The position numbers and the translations under genes were made by a program. A model generated the notes under the pieces. That model worked only from the letters and a program-made list of their open reading frames with translations, was not told the DNA's origin and ran no database searches. From contig NC_088913.1 of NCBI RefSeq assembly GCF_963576675.1, forward strand, positions 18,302,001 through 18,366,000: a stretch of 64,000 bases of DNA. Reading direction: 5' to 3'. Below are positions 1 to 12,153 of the stretch, in pieces (within the stretch, counting starts at the first letter, position 1; each line of letters starts with the position of its first letter). Source of the DNA: Euphorbia lathyris (Eukaryota; Streptophyta; Magnoliopsida; Malpighiales; Euphorbiaceae).

Positions 1-97
1 AAAAAAATTACATACAAGTCACACACAATAGAGGGAAATGTGATTCGTTTCGGAAATGTGAAATGCTTTAAAATCTATCAAAGTTTCCATGCAATAC

Positions 98-702
98 AAG
101 CTAGGAAGCACCGACACTTCTAGGAGGTTCACGTACTAGTGTCAGACACTCCAAAATAAGTGTCCCTTCTTTTTATTTTCTTTTTTAATGGGGACACTTT
201 GTGCACACTTTGGAAACACGAATTCTAAGTTAATTAACTAGAATATAGGTGTATTTTTAAATAATTTTACAAAAAAAAAGGGGGTTGATGGTTCTGTTTG
301 ACAAATAGGATTACCTTTTAGGTTAGCTGATTTGACTAGCTTTTGACTAGCCGATTATATGTACTTGTTTGGTAAAACTTAGTTGATTTCTAATAGCCAT
401 TTGTGTAAAATGGCAAATAAGGACATGGTAACACCTTTATTTGGGGTTAACGATTTACTAATTAGGAGTAAAAGTGTCATTCAAAAGAGATTGAGCAATA
501 AGCTAATTGAAAAACCTTTTGAACCTTTTGGTAAGTAGCTTTTTGGGAGTAAATATTTTGGTATATATGTATATATATAGCATATCCCTGCCGTACCCGT
601 GTATCATATTTTTTAAAAACGTCGAAAAAATATGTCGTTTGTCGCTCCTGCACCAGTACTTGTACCTGTACAAGTACCTGGCCCATGTCAGTGCTTCCTA
701 GA
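98..702. mobile_element. Mutator-like MITE (probable)
   Basis: The left end reads AAGCTAGGAAGCACCGACA and the right end is close to its reverse complement (TGTCAGTGCTTCCTAGA). The element is flanked by ATGCAATAC (89-97) and ATGCAACAC (703-711), a 9-bp target duplication with one mismatch, which is the usual Mutator size. It holds no coding capacity. It lies upstream of the terminal exon at 980, so probably in that gene's last intron. The exact ends are uncertain by a few bases. Confidence 0.5.
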
Positions 703-979
703 ATGCAACACATGAGATTCATGTGATCATTTTTACGGCGCATGAATCTCCCATGCCTGCAACTGTGTCAAATAGGGGTTCAGTGTTTGAAAATGTTAAA
801 GGCTAGAGGCTAAATGATGAAAATAAAATATCATGGCCAAAATTGACAAATTTTGCCAAGCCAGAAAGGCTTTAATCAAATAATACAACGATTAAAGTCC
901 TCTTGATACAGTAGAAGAAATTGTTTTTAGCAACTAAATATGATCTTATTCTTGTGGCTGCTGTCTACCAAATATGCAG

Positions 980-1120
980 GCACTTCTGCAGCGGACAGTG
1001 GATGACTACACGAGCGTTGGATACGATCCCAAGTCGAGCAGTTTGGAGATCAGATTAATCCAAAGCCAGGATGATATTCGTCATCCTCAAATTAGATACA
1101 ATGCTGAGCAATATCACTAA
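980..1120 (+). CDS. Terminal coding exon of an unidentified cellular gene
   Basis: A 46-codon open segment follows a good 3' splice site (pyrimidine-rich tract, then ATATGCAG at 972-979) and ends in TAA at 1118-1120. It begins ALLQRTVDDYTSVGYDP and ends IRYNAEQYH. Codon use is balanced and its composition is richer in G+C than the surrounding DNA, as expected of a real exon. No other exon of this gene is visible in 1-979, so the rest should lie to the left of the window, with a last intron of at least 0.9 kb. Possible polyadenylation motifs (AATAAATAA) lie near 1241. I do not recognise the protein and assign no function. Phase 0 at the acceptor is inferred from the open frame. Confidence 0.6.
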   Translation, partial: ALLQRTVDDYTSVGYDPKSSSLEIRLIQSQDDIRHPQIRYNAEQYH

Positions 1121-2144
1121 AACAGTAATGTGTATTCTATTTCTTTAACTTATGGGATGTTTGTTGGTTAATTATAGCTTTTGTTTTTGTTGGCTAAATT
1201 GGCACTTTACTCGTGCAATTCAGACCAATTTGTTTTCGAAATAAATAATTTAGAGTTGAGACAATGATTGTGGTCAGCACATCCAAATTGTTATTCTATT
1301 TTTTTTTTAATAATTTATATTGAAATTGACCTTGGCTTAAAATATGAAGGTGTTCTTGTAAAAATGAAGTTCGGTTTGGATCGGTTTAACTGAAATTAAA
1401 GAAGACTTTAGATCTAAAAGAAACATTTTAGGGTTACATTTCTAGTATGTTGAATATAAATTTAGCTAAACAGATAATTCTTTGAACTTTTACGCTCTTG
1501 AGCCCTTCACTAAGGGCTAGGCTGTTAGTGAAAGGGTTCTATTAGTGAAGGGTTTAATGTGTGAAAGTCAAATTTAATTAAACCATAATTGAAAATATAT
1601 TTTTTAAAAGTTGGATTAATTAATTAAGAAGCAAAGCAACCAATTATTATTATATGTTTGCTGTGATTTGTCACTTCAAGTGAAAAAGGTTTGGAAGGCA
1701 TCATTTATATAGTTGGGGGAAGAAAATTCTGCAATATATTAAAACAAAATGCTCATAAAATGATTAGGATATTTGAAGTCCATAGCATATTAAATTCCTA
1801 ACTACCCAATTGTTTCTTTTCTTTTTTTGGGTAACCAAATATTAATTGTGTTCGTATTGTTTTTCTAAATTAAATTTTTTGAATGAAGGGTTTTTTTTTT
1901 TTTTTTTTGGAATCAAAATGGAGGGTTGTTCTTCTTTTTACTAAATTATATTCTCATTAATGCCAGTAAAGATTAAATCAAAGTTCAATTATTTTTTATG
2001 TTCGATTTTAGAAACCATAATGAAAATAAAATAAAGCTGAGGGTCATAAATTTAATCTATTCTATTTACTTTTGTAATTTTCTACAAAATTATGGATAAT
2101 ACGTAATCTTACTGAAAAGTAGAAATATATATATATATATATAT
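1121..2144. other. AT-rich downstream region of the gene ending at 1120
   Basis: No coding signal is visible. The stretch holds the presumed 3' untranslated region, a poly(T) run near 1890-1909 and an (AT)n microsatellite at about 2126-2144, which marks the insertion site of the foldback element that follows. Confidence 0.5.
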
Positions 2145-4170
2145 GGGTGAGATCCAGTGTGACAAAGGGTTAGGATGTGACAAGGAACTTATTGTGTAAC
2201 ATAACAAAACTACGTAGTTTTGATGATAATTAAAAAGGGCAAGGTGATAAATTTGTAAATAAAATGAAAGAAATGATAGAGAAAATTGTTTTATTTCTTT
2301 TTTTTAAAATACATTTTCCCGACATCTCTAACATCGTTTTTCGAAAATTTTTATACTATTAGACTCATCTAAATTAGACGGTCATTTTAAGATCCCTGAA
2401 GCTCAAGTAAAAAAATTTCCGGTGAACGGAATCCGGGTGAACGTTTTCCGGTGAGAAAAAAAGTGCCCACAAAATTCTCAAAAAAATCCAGAAAATGCAA
2501 AACATTATTCTAAGAAACTTTAATTCTTGGGCCAAAGTAGGATTTCTTACGGTTTAGTCCCAATAAATTTTTTTTCTTAATTTTATCCATTTTACATGCT
2601 CAACAATTTGTTGGGTCAAAACTGTAAGGAATTTCGCTTTGAGGCAAGAATTAAAGTTTCTTAAAATGATGTTTTAAATGTTTTGGAATTTTTTGATAAT
2701 TTTCTGGGCACGTTTTTTGTCCTACTTACATTGTTCCAAATCAGTGTATCATTTGTTCCAACATAATACTTATATTGTTCCAACAGAAAATTGTTTTATT
2801 TCTTTTCTTTAAAATACACTTTTCCGACATTTCTAACCTCGTTTTTCGACAAATTTTATACTATTAGACTCGTCTAAATTAGACGGTCATTTTAAGATCC
2901 CTGAAGTTCAAGTAAAAAAAATTCCGATGAACGGAATCCGGATGGGAGTTTTCTGGCGAGAAACAAAGTGCCCAGAAAATTTTCAAAACATTCCAGAAAA
3001 TGTAAAACATTATTCTAAGAAATTTTAATTCTTGGATCGAAGCGGGATTTCTTACGGTTTAATCCCAATAAAACTTATTCCTTAATTTTATCCATTTTAC
3101 ATGTTTCAACAATTTATTGGGTCAAAACTATAAGGAATCTCGCTTTGAGCCAAGAATTAAAGTTTCTTAAAATGATGTTTTACATGTTTTGAAATTTTTT
3201 GATAATTTTCTGGGTACGTTTTTTGTCCTACTTGCATTGTTCCAAATCAGTATACCATTTTTTCCAACATAATACTTATATTGTTCCAACAGAAAAATGT
3301 TTTATTTTTTTTCTTTAAAATACATTTTTCCGACATTTCCAACCTCGTTTTTCGAAAATTTTTATACTATTAGACTCGTCTAAATTAGACGGTCATTTTA
3401 AGATCCTTGAAGCTCAAGTAAAAAAAATTCCGGTGAACGGAATCCGGGTGGGCGTTTTCTGGCGAGAACAAATGTGTCCAAAAAATTCTCAAAAACTTTC
3501 AAAAAATATAAAACATTATTCTAAGAAACTTTAATTCTTGGACCGAAGCGGGATTTCTTACGGTTTTGACCCAATAAAATGTTGAAGGATGTAAAATGGA
3601 TAAAATTAAAGAAAAAATTTTATTGGCACTAAACCGTAAGAAATCCTACTTCGACTCAAGAATTAAAGTTTCTCCAAATTCTGTTTTACATTTTCTGGAA
3701 TTTGTTGAGAATTTTCTGGTTACGTTCGGGTTTTTTTATCGGAAAAAGCCCATCTAACCGCCGGATTCCGTTGATTTGGGACTAAACCGTAAGGAATCTC
3801 ATTTTGACTCAAGAATTAAAGTTTCTCAGAATAATGTTTTACATTTTCTGAAATTTTTTTGAGAATTTTTTGGATTTTGTTTTCTCACAGAAAAACAGAT
3901 CGCCGGATTCCATTCACCGGAATTTTTTTTACCCGAGATTCTGGGTTCTTAAAATGACCGTCTAATTAAGACGAGTCCAACGGTATAAAAATTTTTGAAA
4001 AACAAGGTTGGAAAAGTTGGAAAAATGCATTTTAAAGAAAAAATAAAACAATTTTCTCTTTCCTTTTATTTACAAATTTACCACCTCCTTTTGGTTAATT
4101 ACAAAATTGGTCCTTATCACACAATAAGTCTTGTCACACTATAAGAAATGTGTCACACCTGATCTCATCT
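2145..4170. mobile_element. 2-kb foldback transposable element with internal repeats
   Basis: The left end (GGGTGAGATCCAGTGTGACA) and the reverse complement of the right end (AGATGAGATCAGGTGTGACA) match. The match continues inward for roughly 400 bp with indels, so the terminal inverted repeats are very long. Both ends abut (TA)n tracts, so the target duplication cannot be resolved. The left two thirds contain three direct copies of a roughly 505-bp unit, recognisable by GACGGTCATTTTAAGATCC at about 2388, 2887 and 3389; the right arm carries the fourth copy inverted (about 3955). There is no open reading frame. This is a non-autonomous foldback element, possibly Mutator-related; the superfamily is not certain. 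Confidence 0.75.
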
Positions 4171-5479
4171 ATATATATATATATTAAAGAAAGAAAGAAA
4201 TATTTTTTTTTAGATACTCAAAAATAAATTCATAGGTAATAAAAAACTTATCTGATTGTGAAATAGCAAATACTCCATCGGATTCTTTTTTATTTATGGT
4301 TTAAAAAAATCAAATTTCATTTTATGTGTTGTTTTTACATTATCAGTGATATTTGTTGTACATTTTCTAAATTTTACCCTTATATTTTGATTCTATGATT
4401 ATTAATAAAATTTAATTTTTTATTTTTTATTTTATCATAAATATAAGATTAATTAATAGTTTTTAGTCTACGGTGAAAAAAATAAAACTAAGAGAAATTT
4501 ATAAAACTGACCGATCTCCATTGCTATCAAACTAAACTTTTCTTACATATTTTCCAAAAATACTCTAAGTGTATATGTAATAAACAACACAACATAACAT
4601 ATAATCTTCATTTTCAAATAACTTCAAACTTCATCTCCAAATCACTTTCAATAATCAATTCAAACTCTTGTTGATTTCCAATATCATGTAAGTTATTGTT
4701 GATTTTAAATACATAATAATCAATAGCAATGTTAGATTAGTTATACGCAAGTGTTTTATGTAGTCAGATACACTTAACCTAGATTTCGAGTGTTTGCAAA
4801 TCGCCATATGTGAACCAAATTGCTAATTGTGAATTATCTTTTATCATTCATATTTAGTATAAAATTCGACCCAATTACGAAGGAACAATATGTATAGTGA
4901 TTCGCAATCTACAAAATGTAAACTAATTCTTCTAAAATGCAAAGCTTATACGCATTTTATATAATATGTGATACATTATATAGAAATGTGATTCACATTT
5001 CTTCTCATGCGAACCGAAATACTAAAATGCGAAGCTGATTTTTCAATCATTTTCACTCAATTTCGAACTACCTATTCTATATTTGTGTTTAATATTATAT
5101 GATTCTTATTCAACCTTATTTGACCTACAAATGTCTATCCAAGGAAAAGACGGTCCAAACAAAATATCTATTGTAGATCGTAATGATGTACGATGCTTCC
5201 TAGAATATTACTTTTCCAATCTCTATGATGCCATTATACGTTGAATTGATACCGAGGACAATAGATGCATAATTTCAACAAGATTATAAGGAAGAGAATG
5301 TTGAGACGAGTAACCCTCGCAATACAATGCACGTCCAAACCATGTGTCAGATCAATCAAATAGTGATCCAATTATTGATCAAATGACACATGAAGATATA
5401 TGAGGTATAACGTCGAGCATGATCATGCTGGAGATACATTTCTACTTGAAACATAACCAATTAATAAAGTTGTTCCCAA
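4171..5479. other. AT-rich non-coding stretch, probable 5' remnant of a MULE
   Basis: No cellular gene is recognisable. Because a MuDR-type transposase remnant follows directly, the stretch from about 4500 may be the degraded 5' part of the same element. I could not find its terminal repeats. Confidence 0.3.
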
Positions 5480-5865
5480 AATAAATGCACGAGCTGACCA
5501 TGTTCCATCAAGTATCTATGAGGTAGATGACAGAGATAGAAAAAGAAGGAGGATTGATCCATTTCGGTGGCTTTTAGAGGTCCATGATACACATATGATT
5601 CCTATTGTATCTAAAGCATCAACATGGGTGATCGGTTTAAAGGTGCGTGATATATTCTTAAACAAACGAGAATTGAAAGATGCACTTAGAAGACACGCAA
5701 TTCAAGAGAAATATGAATGAAATGTCTAGAAATCCAATAAGTCCTTGCTTGAAGTTAAATGTAGGCATGATGTATGTATGTAAGTGGCGGGCTGGAGCTA
5801 TTATGATACAAAATTCCGAGACGTTATGACTTCGAAGAATGGATCAGGTATTTCAGAAGTCGAGT
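5480..5865 (+). pseudogene. Degraded MULE (MuDR-type) transposase fragment
   Basis: In the frame starting near 5630 the translation reads IGLKVRDIFLNKRELKDALR, followed by a short basic stretch and LLEVKCRHDVCM. This matches the MuDR N-terminal domain pattern of plant Mutator-like transposases (a 'G-x-x-F-x-x-x-x-E-L-K-x-A' segment followed by a Cys-containing 'K-C' segment). The frame is broken by TGA (5717), TAG (5726) and TAA (5780). The first two stand where tryptophan (TGG) would fit, consistent with C-to-T decay on the opposite strand. The catalytic domain is not present downstream, so this is a fossil fragment. Confidence 0.6.
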
Positions 5866-5966
5866 AGTCTATTTTGGTATCATATATCTAAATGGGTCTA
5901 TACATGTAAATAAGTCTCTTATTGAACTAGTTTTGTAAATTTTCCTAGAACTAATTGATAAAAAAA

Positions 5967-6447
5967 GGCTTAATACATCATTTTCCCCTTGAACTGGTTC
6001 AAAAAGCTTGATTGACCCTCTAAATGTTCAAAGTGTTTCGATAGCCACCTGAACTTGCATAAAATGTTCGGTTAGCCCCCTAAACTTGCATAAAATATAA
6101 TCAATTGATCACTCGGTTGCAAAAAAAAGTAAGTTAAATACGGAAAATGTATTGCACGAGTCTTAAAAAAAAGTAAAACAATCAAGATCAGGGTATTACT
6201 GTTGTAATAACTTCATTTTTACTCTATTTTTGAATTATGTAATAACATTCTAAGACACATATAATACATCTTTCGTATTTAACTTACTTTTTTGCAACTG
6301 AGTGATCAATTGATTATATTTTACGCAAGTTCAAGGGGCTAACTGAGCATTTTATGCAAGTTCAGGGGGCTATCGAGACAGTTTGAAAGTTCAAGGGGCC
6401 AATCAAGATTTTTGGACAAATTCAAGGCGCAAATGATGCATTAAGCC
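5967..6447. mobile_element. Mutator-like MITE, family GGCTTAATACATCA, copy 1
   Basis: The ends GGCTTAATACATCATT and AATGATGCATTAAGCC (with one mismatch) form terminal inverted repeats of about 200 bp. The target duplication is TAAAAAAA (8 bp; 9 if the boundary is moved by one base). Internal arms contain GATCACTCGGTTGC and its complement. A second copy lies at 37608-38131, so this is a multi-copy family. Confidence 0.8.
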
Positions 6448-6469
6448 TAAAAAAAGGAACGGGATGAGT

Positions 6470-6700
6470 ATTAGTTATAACTTATAATTTGCCATGTGGT
6501 AATACGAATGCTTACGGATTACATTCATAATATTCTAGAGGCAAGTTATTCTATCCATATCCCCATTAATGGGGATTCTCCATCCCGACCCATTAAGATA
6601 AATGAGGATAAATTTATACACATCCTAACCTAATGGATAATAGGTATCCCCATGGGGATATTCGTCCCATTTTGTTATTTTTCTAAACTAATACTCAATA
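6470..6700. repeat. CCCCAT-rich dispersed repeat, related to 12480-12715
   Basis: The stretch contains several short inverted and direct versions of TCCCCATGGGGATA and related motifs. A similar pattern recurs at 12480-12715, after the other copia arm. It resembles subterminal regions of hAT-like non-autonomous elements; no clear ends were found. Confidence 0.35.
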
Positions 6701-6770
6701 CTAGTAGTGTTCACATAGACCATTATTACCAAATAATTTTAATACATCTAATTTGCTAATTACGGTAGTT

Positions 6771-7842
6771 AGATACTTTAGCACATGTAAAGCAGTAGTC
6801 CAATGCACCTTAGTCGGTTTCTGCATAAATTGACTAAGCTGCTGAGTTATGAATGCTATGTCTTGACGAGTTAATCCCATGTAAGTAACTTCCCTATTAC
6901 TTGTCTGTACTGCTCTAGACACTCAAATAATTCTGCTTCAAGATCATCCTTGTCAAGTTGAACTCCACTGGGAAAAGGGCTAGAAACTGAATGGGCCTCG
7001 GACTGTCCCATATCCACGAGCAAGTCTGTAATGTACTTACACTGTGACAACATAATTCCTTCTTCAGACTTGTGTAATTCTACTCCTAGAAAATACTTAG
7101 CATTACCAAGGTCTTTGATGGTATAAGCCTTGTGGAGAGCATGTTTAACATATGTTATTTGCTGAAGTGAGGATCCTGTAAGTAACATATCATCGACATA
7201 AATGACAATAACCATGAAGTGTCCATCTAACTTTCTAGTGAACAGACAATAGTCATTCATGGACTTTTTAAAACCCAGCTGTTGTAAGGAGTGTGTAAAC
7301 TCTTTATACCACTGTCTACCAGCTTGCTTAAGCCCATATAAAGACTTCTTGAGCTTGCAAACTTGATTTGGTTTAGCCTTTTCATACCCAGCAGGAGGTG
7401 TCATATAAATGTCTTCATCTACATACCCATGAAGGTAAGCATTATTGACATCCACCTGGTGAATTGGCCATTGTTGTGTAGCTGCAATAGCAAGAAAAAC
7501 TCTCAATGTCACTGTCTTTGTAACATGAGAAAAAATCTCAGTGTAATCCACCCCATACTACTGATCATATCCCCTAGCAACCAATCTAGCCATAAACCTT
7601 TCCATAGTTCCATCAGGATTATACTTTATACGATAGACCCATTTACTTGTAATAGCTTGTTTACCAGATGGTAAAGCGGTCAGTTCCCAAGTCCCATTTT
7701 GTTCTAATGCTGCTATCTCCTTCTTCATAGCTTCCTGCCACCCATGTTGTTTATTTGCTTCTGAAAAGCTAGTTGGTTCTTTGACTTTAACTATGTTAGC
7801 AAGAAAAGAGGACTGGGATAAACTGCACAGCATAGAGTGCTC
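6771..7842 (-). pseudogene. Ty1/copia reverse transcriptase, minus-strand arm of inverted pair
   Basis: Reading leftward from 7833, the frames encode a copia RT: KEIAALEQNGTWEL, WVYRIKYNPDGTMERF and ARLVARGYDQ, then (7551-6871) the stretch with VDVNNAYLHGYVDEDIYM and the catalytic YVDDMLLTG. A frame break lies near 7555 and another near 6875. Homology to the plus-strand copy ends abruptly at 6771, before RNase H, so RNase H and the 3' LTR are missing. The reading frame is continued upstream at 9309-9839, beyond the inserted solo LTR. Confidence 0.85.
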
Positions 7843-9308
7843 TATTATCTTGCATTTTCATATAGTTTTTAATATATTTTAATTCTATTAATCGTGCATT
7901 TTGAGATAGTTTTTAATATTTTATAATTATTTTATGTTTTAAGAACTAATGCTTGTTCTATGTATTTTTAGGTATTATTTAGGGCAAAAATGCAACTATA
8001 GAATCATTACTCAAGTAAATAAAGTTGCCCGGTCAGAACTCCCTCTAGTCGGTGACCTCGTAGCAGTTCAAGAATGAAGAATCCATGACTCTTTAGATAA
8101 GTCTTTACTGTCATAAATTCCTCAGTAACCACCCAAGGAATGTTATGACTATTTGAAGAGTCTTTGACTGCTTAAGGGGGAGTTACGCTACTTAATGCTC
8201 CTTTAATGCTCTCTTTAATTATATTAAAGTTAAGAAGTTAGAACAAAGAATTCAATCCTCCATTAATCTTCTCTTTAATGACATTAAAGTTGGAAGTTAC
8301 AAGGAATGCATGAAGGCATGTGCAACTATAAATACCGACATTGGGAAGCATGAAAGTAGACCTGGAACATACGTGGAACATGCCTCACCACACTCTCTTT
8401 AGCTCTCTCTTTTAGACTTTTTGTAGTTTTCTTTTTGTTCATTTCTTTTCTACCTTTGTAACTGATTCTAGTTTCTATTTCAAAGTTTATACTCTATTCA
8501 TCTTTTCTTCTCTTTAGTTTAACAAATTAATTATGTTTTCTAGTTTGTTTTCTATTAACTTTCTTATTTTCCTTCCATCTATCCTGAACTAACTACTCCA
8601 TAGCTAGAGCTAGGGTGGAACTTAAACAAGTAAATGATTAACTGATAATCTAAATCCAAGTTCAATAGCATAAAATAAAGGATTGAACTATGAAGCTTAA
8701 TTTGCTAGTTAAATAAGTGATCAATATTTATCTAGTCTTAGTTTGTTGTTTTAGTTGACCGATACAAAAATAATTAACGGAAATACATATTTCAGACCCA
8801 TGTCTATGTGGTGCGGTTTTCGAGGTTATGGTTTCACGACATGACTTTGAGGTTTTCTTAAAGAACTTAATGCTTTTATTTTACTTTTATTTTTTACTGG
8901 ACCAAAGCTAGGATAATTGTAAGTAAAATAAGGTTAATCTTGACTGGACCAAAGCTGGATTGATTTCCTTAGGAGAAAATCACTGTCTCTAGAGTTTGTT
9001 AAACGAACTTGGATAGGATTATTAGTAAAGTTATTTATGACGATAAGGGAAGCCTAGCTCTAGTGTCTTTTTCATAAGAAGTTAATTCATTTAAATTTAT
9101 TGCTTTTATTTCTTTTACTTTGTTTTACTTAGTTTAGATAACAAACCAAATCAAATTCTCAATTGTTTAGATAATAGAAATTCACAAAAATCAATAGCTA
9201 TAAACACAATCCTCATGGGAACGATACTTTACTTACTACTTATTACTTAATCACGATAAGGTGCACTTGCCTTTAGGTTGCTAGTTACACATTTCGAGCA
9301 TCATGCTC
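7838..9308 (+). mobile_element. Solo LTR of a gypsy-type element inserted in the copia arm
   Basis: The interior (7843-9303) starts TATTATCTTGCATTTTC and ends CATTTCGAGCATCA, and is flanked by a 5-bp target duplication TGCTC (7838-7842 and 9304-9308). Removing it restores the contiguous copia sequence seen at 10530-10550 of the sister copy. The LTR probably began TG (now TA) and ends CA. On the plus strand it has a TATA-like CTATAAATA near 8327, followed by a long pyrimidine-rich leader, and an end rich in motifs such as GGTGCACTTGCC, common in long Ty3/gypsy LTRs. No internal retroviral domains remain, so it is a solo LTR produced by LTR-LTR recombination. It must be younger than the copia arm it interrupts. 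Confidence 0.75.
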
Positions 9309-9839
9309 ATCAACCAAGTTTACTAAAAAATCATTTAAGCAGGAGGGTTGTTCACTGGTTCGAGTTGATCTTCTCTCTAGGATTGGTGGTAAAGGTTGGG
9401 TTGAGTTTACAGGCTGTTTTCAGATGAATGATTGAGAGAGATGTTTGGTAAGGTTGTGAGATCGGGTTGGGAAGTAGAAATATGGGTAATAGGGGTATTG
9501 TTGTAAAGTATTTCAGGATTGGTAGTTTCATTGGGATTGGAGGTTTTAGTATATAGACGAGGCAAAACTAAATTGGCCAGCTTGGGTGGAACACTTGAGT
9601 TGGTATTGTTGCTGGGATAACCTGGAAATAGGTGCTCATAAAACTGCACATCTCTAGACACACTCACTGTATGTGTAAACAAATTATATTTTTTGCTGCC
9701 CTTTTGTCCTGCAGAATTACCTAAACAAATACCTTTATAAGCCCTTGGTGCAAACTTGTCCTTGTGTGGAGTCACTTCGGTTACAAAACAGAGACAACCA
9801 AAACTCTTCAAGGAAGACAAATCTGGCTGTTTCTTATAG
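9309..9839 (-). pseudogene. Ty1/copia integrase C-terminus and linker, minus-strand arm
   Basis: Reading leftward from about 9839 the translation begins YKKQPDLSSLKSFGCLCF and continues through PHKDKFAPRAYKGICLG, the typical copia segment after the integrase core, then a Ser/Thr/Asn-rich linker. The open stretch runs to about 9407. At 9839/9840 it meets the plus-strand copy head to head with no spacer. The upstream integrase core, protease, gag and 5' LTR are absent. Confidence 0.8.
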
Positions 9840-12145
9840 GTATTGTAGAGCGAAAACATAGGTTCTTAGCTGAAACTGTTAGAGGTTTGTTGTTTCAAGC
9901 TAATCTTTCAAATAGGTTTTGGGGAGAGGCTATGCTACAGGGAACATTTTTTTATTAATCTTTTGCCTATAAGAGTGCTCAACTGGAAGAGTCCTTATTA
10001 TGTCTTCTATAAGAAACAACCAGATTTTTCTTCCTTGAAGAGTATTGGTTGTCTCTGTTTTGTAACCGAAATGACTCCACACAAGGACAAGTTCACACCA
10101 AGGGCTTATAAAGGTATTTATTTAGGTAATTTTGCAGGACAAAAGGGCAGCAAAATATATATAATTTGTTTACACATACAGTTAGTGTCTCTAGAGATAT
10201 GCAGTTTTATGAGCACCTATTTCCAGGTTATCCCTGCACCAATACCAACTCAAGTGTTCCACCCAAGCCGACCAATTTAGTTTTGCCTCATCCATATACT
10301 AAAACCTCCAATCACAATGAAACTACCAATCTTGAAATACCTCACAACAATACCCCTATTACTCCTATTTCTACTTCCCAACCTGATCTCACAACCTTGC
10401 CAAACAGCTCTCTCAATCATTCACTTGAAAACAGTCCTGTAAACTCAACCCAACCTTTACCACCAATCCTAGAGAGAAGATCAACCCGAACCAGTAAACA
10501 ACCCTCCTAGTTAAATGATTTTGTAGTAAACTTGGTTGATGAGCACTCTATGCTGTGCAGTTTATCTCAGTCCTCTTTTCTTACTAACATGGTTTAAGTC
10601 AAGGAACCAACTAGCTTTACAGAAGCAAATAAACAAACTGAGTGGCAGGAAACTATGAATAAGGAGATAGCGGATTAGAACAAAATGGGCTTGGGAACTG
10701 ACCGCTTTACCATCTGGTAAACAAGCTATTACAAGTAAATGAGTCTTTCGTATAAAGTATAATCCTGATGGAACTTTGGAAAGGTTTAAGGCTAGACTGG
10801 TTGCTAGGGGATATGATCAGCAACATGGGGTGGATTACACTGAGAGTTTTTCTCCTGTTACAAAGACAGTGACAGTGGGAGTTTTTCTTGCTATTGCAGC
10901 TACACAACAATGGCCAATTCACCAGGTGGATGTCAACAATGCTTACCTTCATGGGTATGTAGATGAAGACATTTATATGACACCTTCTGCTGGGTATGAA
11001 AAGGCTAAACCAAATCAAGTTTGCAAGCTCAAGAAGTCTTTATATGGTCTTAAGCAAGCTAGTAGACAGTGGTATAAAGAGTTTACACACTCCTTAGAAT
11101 AGCTGGGTTTCAAAAAGTCCATGAATGACTATTGTCTGTTCACTAGAAAGTTAGATGGACACTTCATGGTTATTGTGATTTATGTCGATGATATGTTACT
11201 TACAGGATCCTCACTTCAGCAAATAACAGATGTTAAATATGCTCTCCACAAGGCTTATACCATCAAAGACCTTGGTAATGCTAAGTATTTTCTAGGAGTA
11301 GAATTGCACAGGTCTGAAGAAGGAATTATGTTGTCACAGTGCAAGTACATCACAGACTTGCTTGTGCATATGGGACAGTCCGAGGCCCATTCAGTTTCTA
11401 GCCCTTTTCCCAGTGGAGTTCAACTTGACAAGGATGATCCTGAAGCATAATTATTTGAGTGTCCAGAGCAGTACAGACAAGTAATAGGGAAGTTACTTTA
11501 CCTGGGATTCACTTATCCAGACATAGCATTCATAACTCAACAGCTTAGTCAATTTATGCAGAAACCGAATAAGGTGCATTGGACTACTGCTTTACATGTG
11601 CTAAAGTATCTCAAAGGTACAAAGGCTTATGGTTTATTCTATGCTCGTGATAATGACTACAACTTAGTTGCTTACTGTGATTCAGACTGGGGGAGGTATA
11701 AAATCACTAGAAAATGTGTTACAGGTTATTGCATTTTTCTTGGCAAAAGCTTAATTTCCTGGAAAGCTAAAAAGCAGTCCACTGTAAGTAAATCTTCAAC
11801 AGAGGCTGAATATCGTGCCTTGGAAACTACCTGTATGAGTTAAAGTGGCTAAGTTATCTCCTACCAGAATTTCTTATTGATGTTACCTTGCCCATTTATT
11901 TACATTGTGACAATCAAGCTGCCATACACATTGCAGCAAACCCAGTTTTTCATAAGAAGGTCAAACATATTGATATTGATTGCCATTTGGTCAGGGAGAA
12001 TGTGGTTAATGGGTTCATAGTGACTCCATATATTACCTCAGAACATCAGTTGGCAAATTTGCTAACCCAAAATCTCACCAACTCACAGATGAAGAACTCT
12101 TTGTTCAAGTTGGGATTATTGCAGCTACTACCATCCACAACTTGA
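9840..12145 (+). pseudogene. Ty1/copia pol 3' half: integrase end, RT and RNase H, plus-strand arm
   Basis: The copy starts inside integrase at GIVERKHRFLAETVR, then FWGEA, YKKQPDFSSLKSIGC and the linker. RT follows (10776-11450), with ARLVARGYDQQHGVDYTESF, VDVNNAYLHGYVDEDIYM, SLYGLKQASRQWY and the catalytic YVDDMLLTG. RNase H is at about 11640-12145, with YCDSDWG, SSTEAEYRAL and LHCDNQAAIHIA, ending in TAG-free tail then TGA at 12143-12145. Stops and frameshifts (about 9956, 10508, 11100, 11448, 11840) make it non-functional. It is the same family as the minus-strand arm and extends about 170 bp further 5' and through to a 3' LTR. Confidence 0.85.
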
Positions 12146-12153
12146 TGGGAGGC

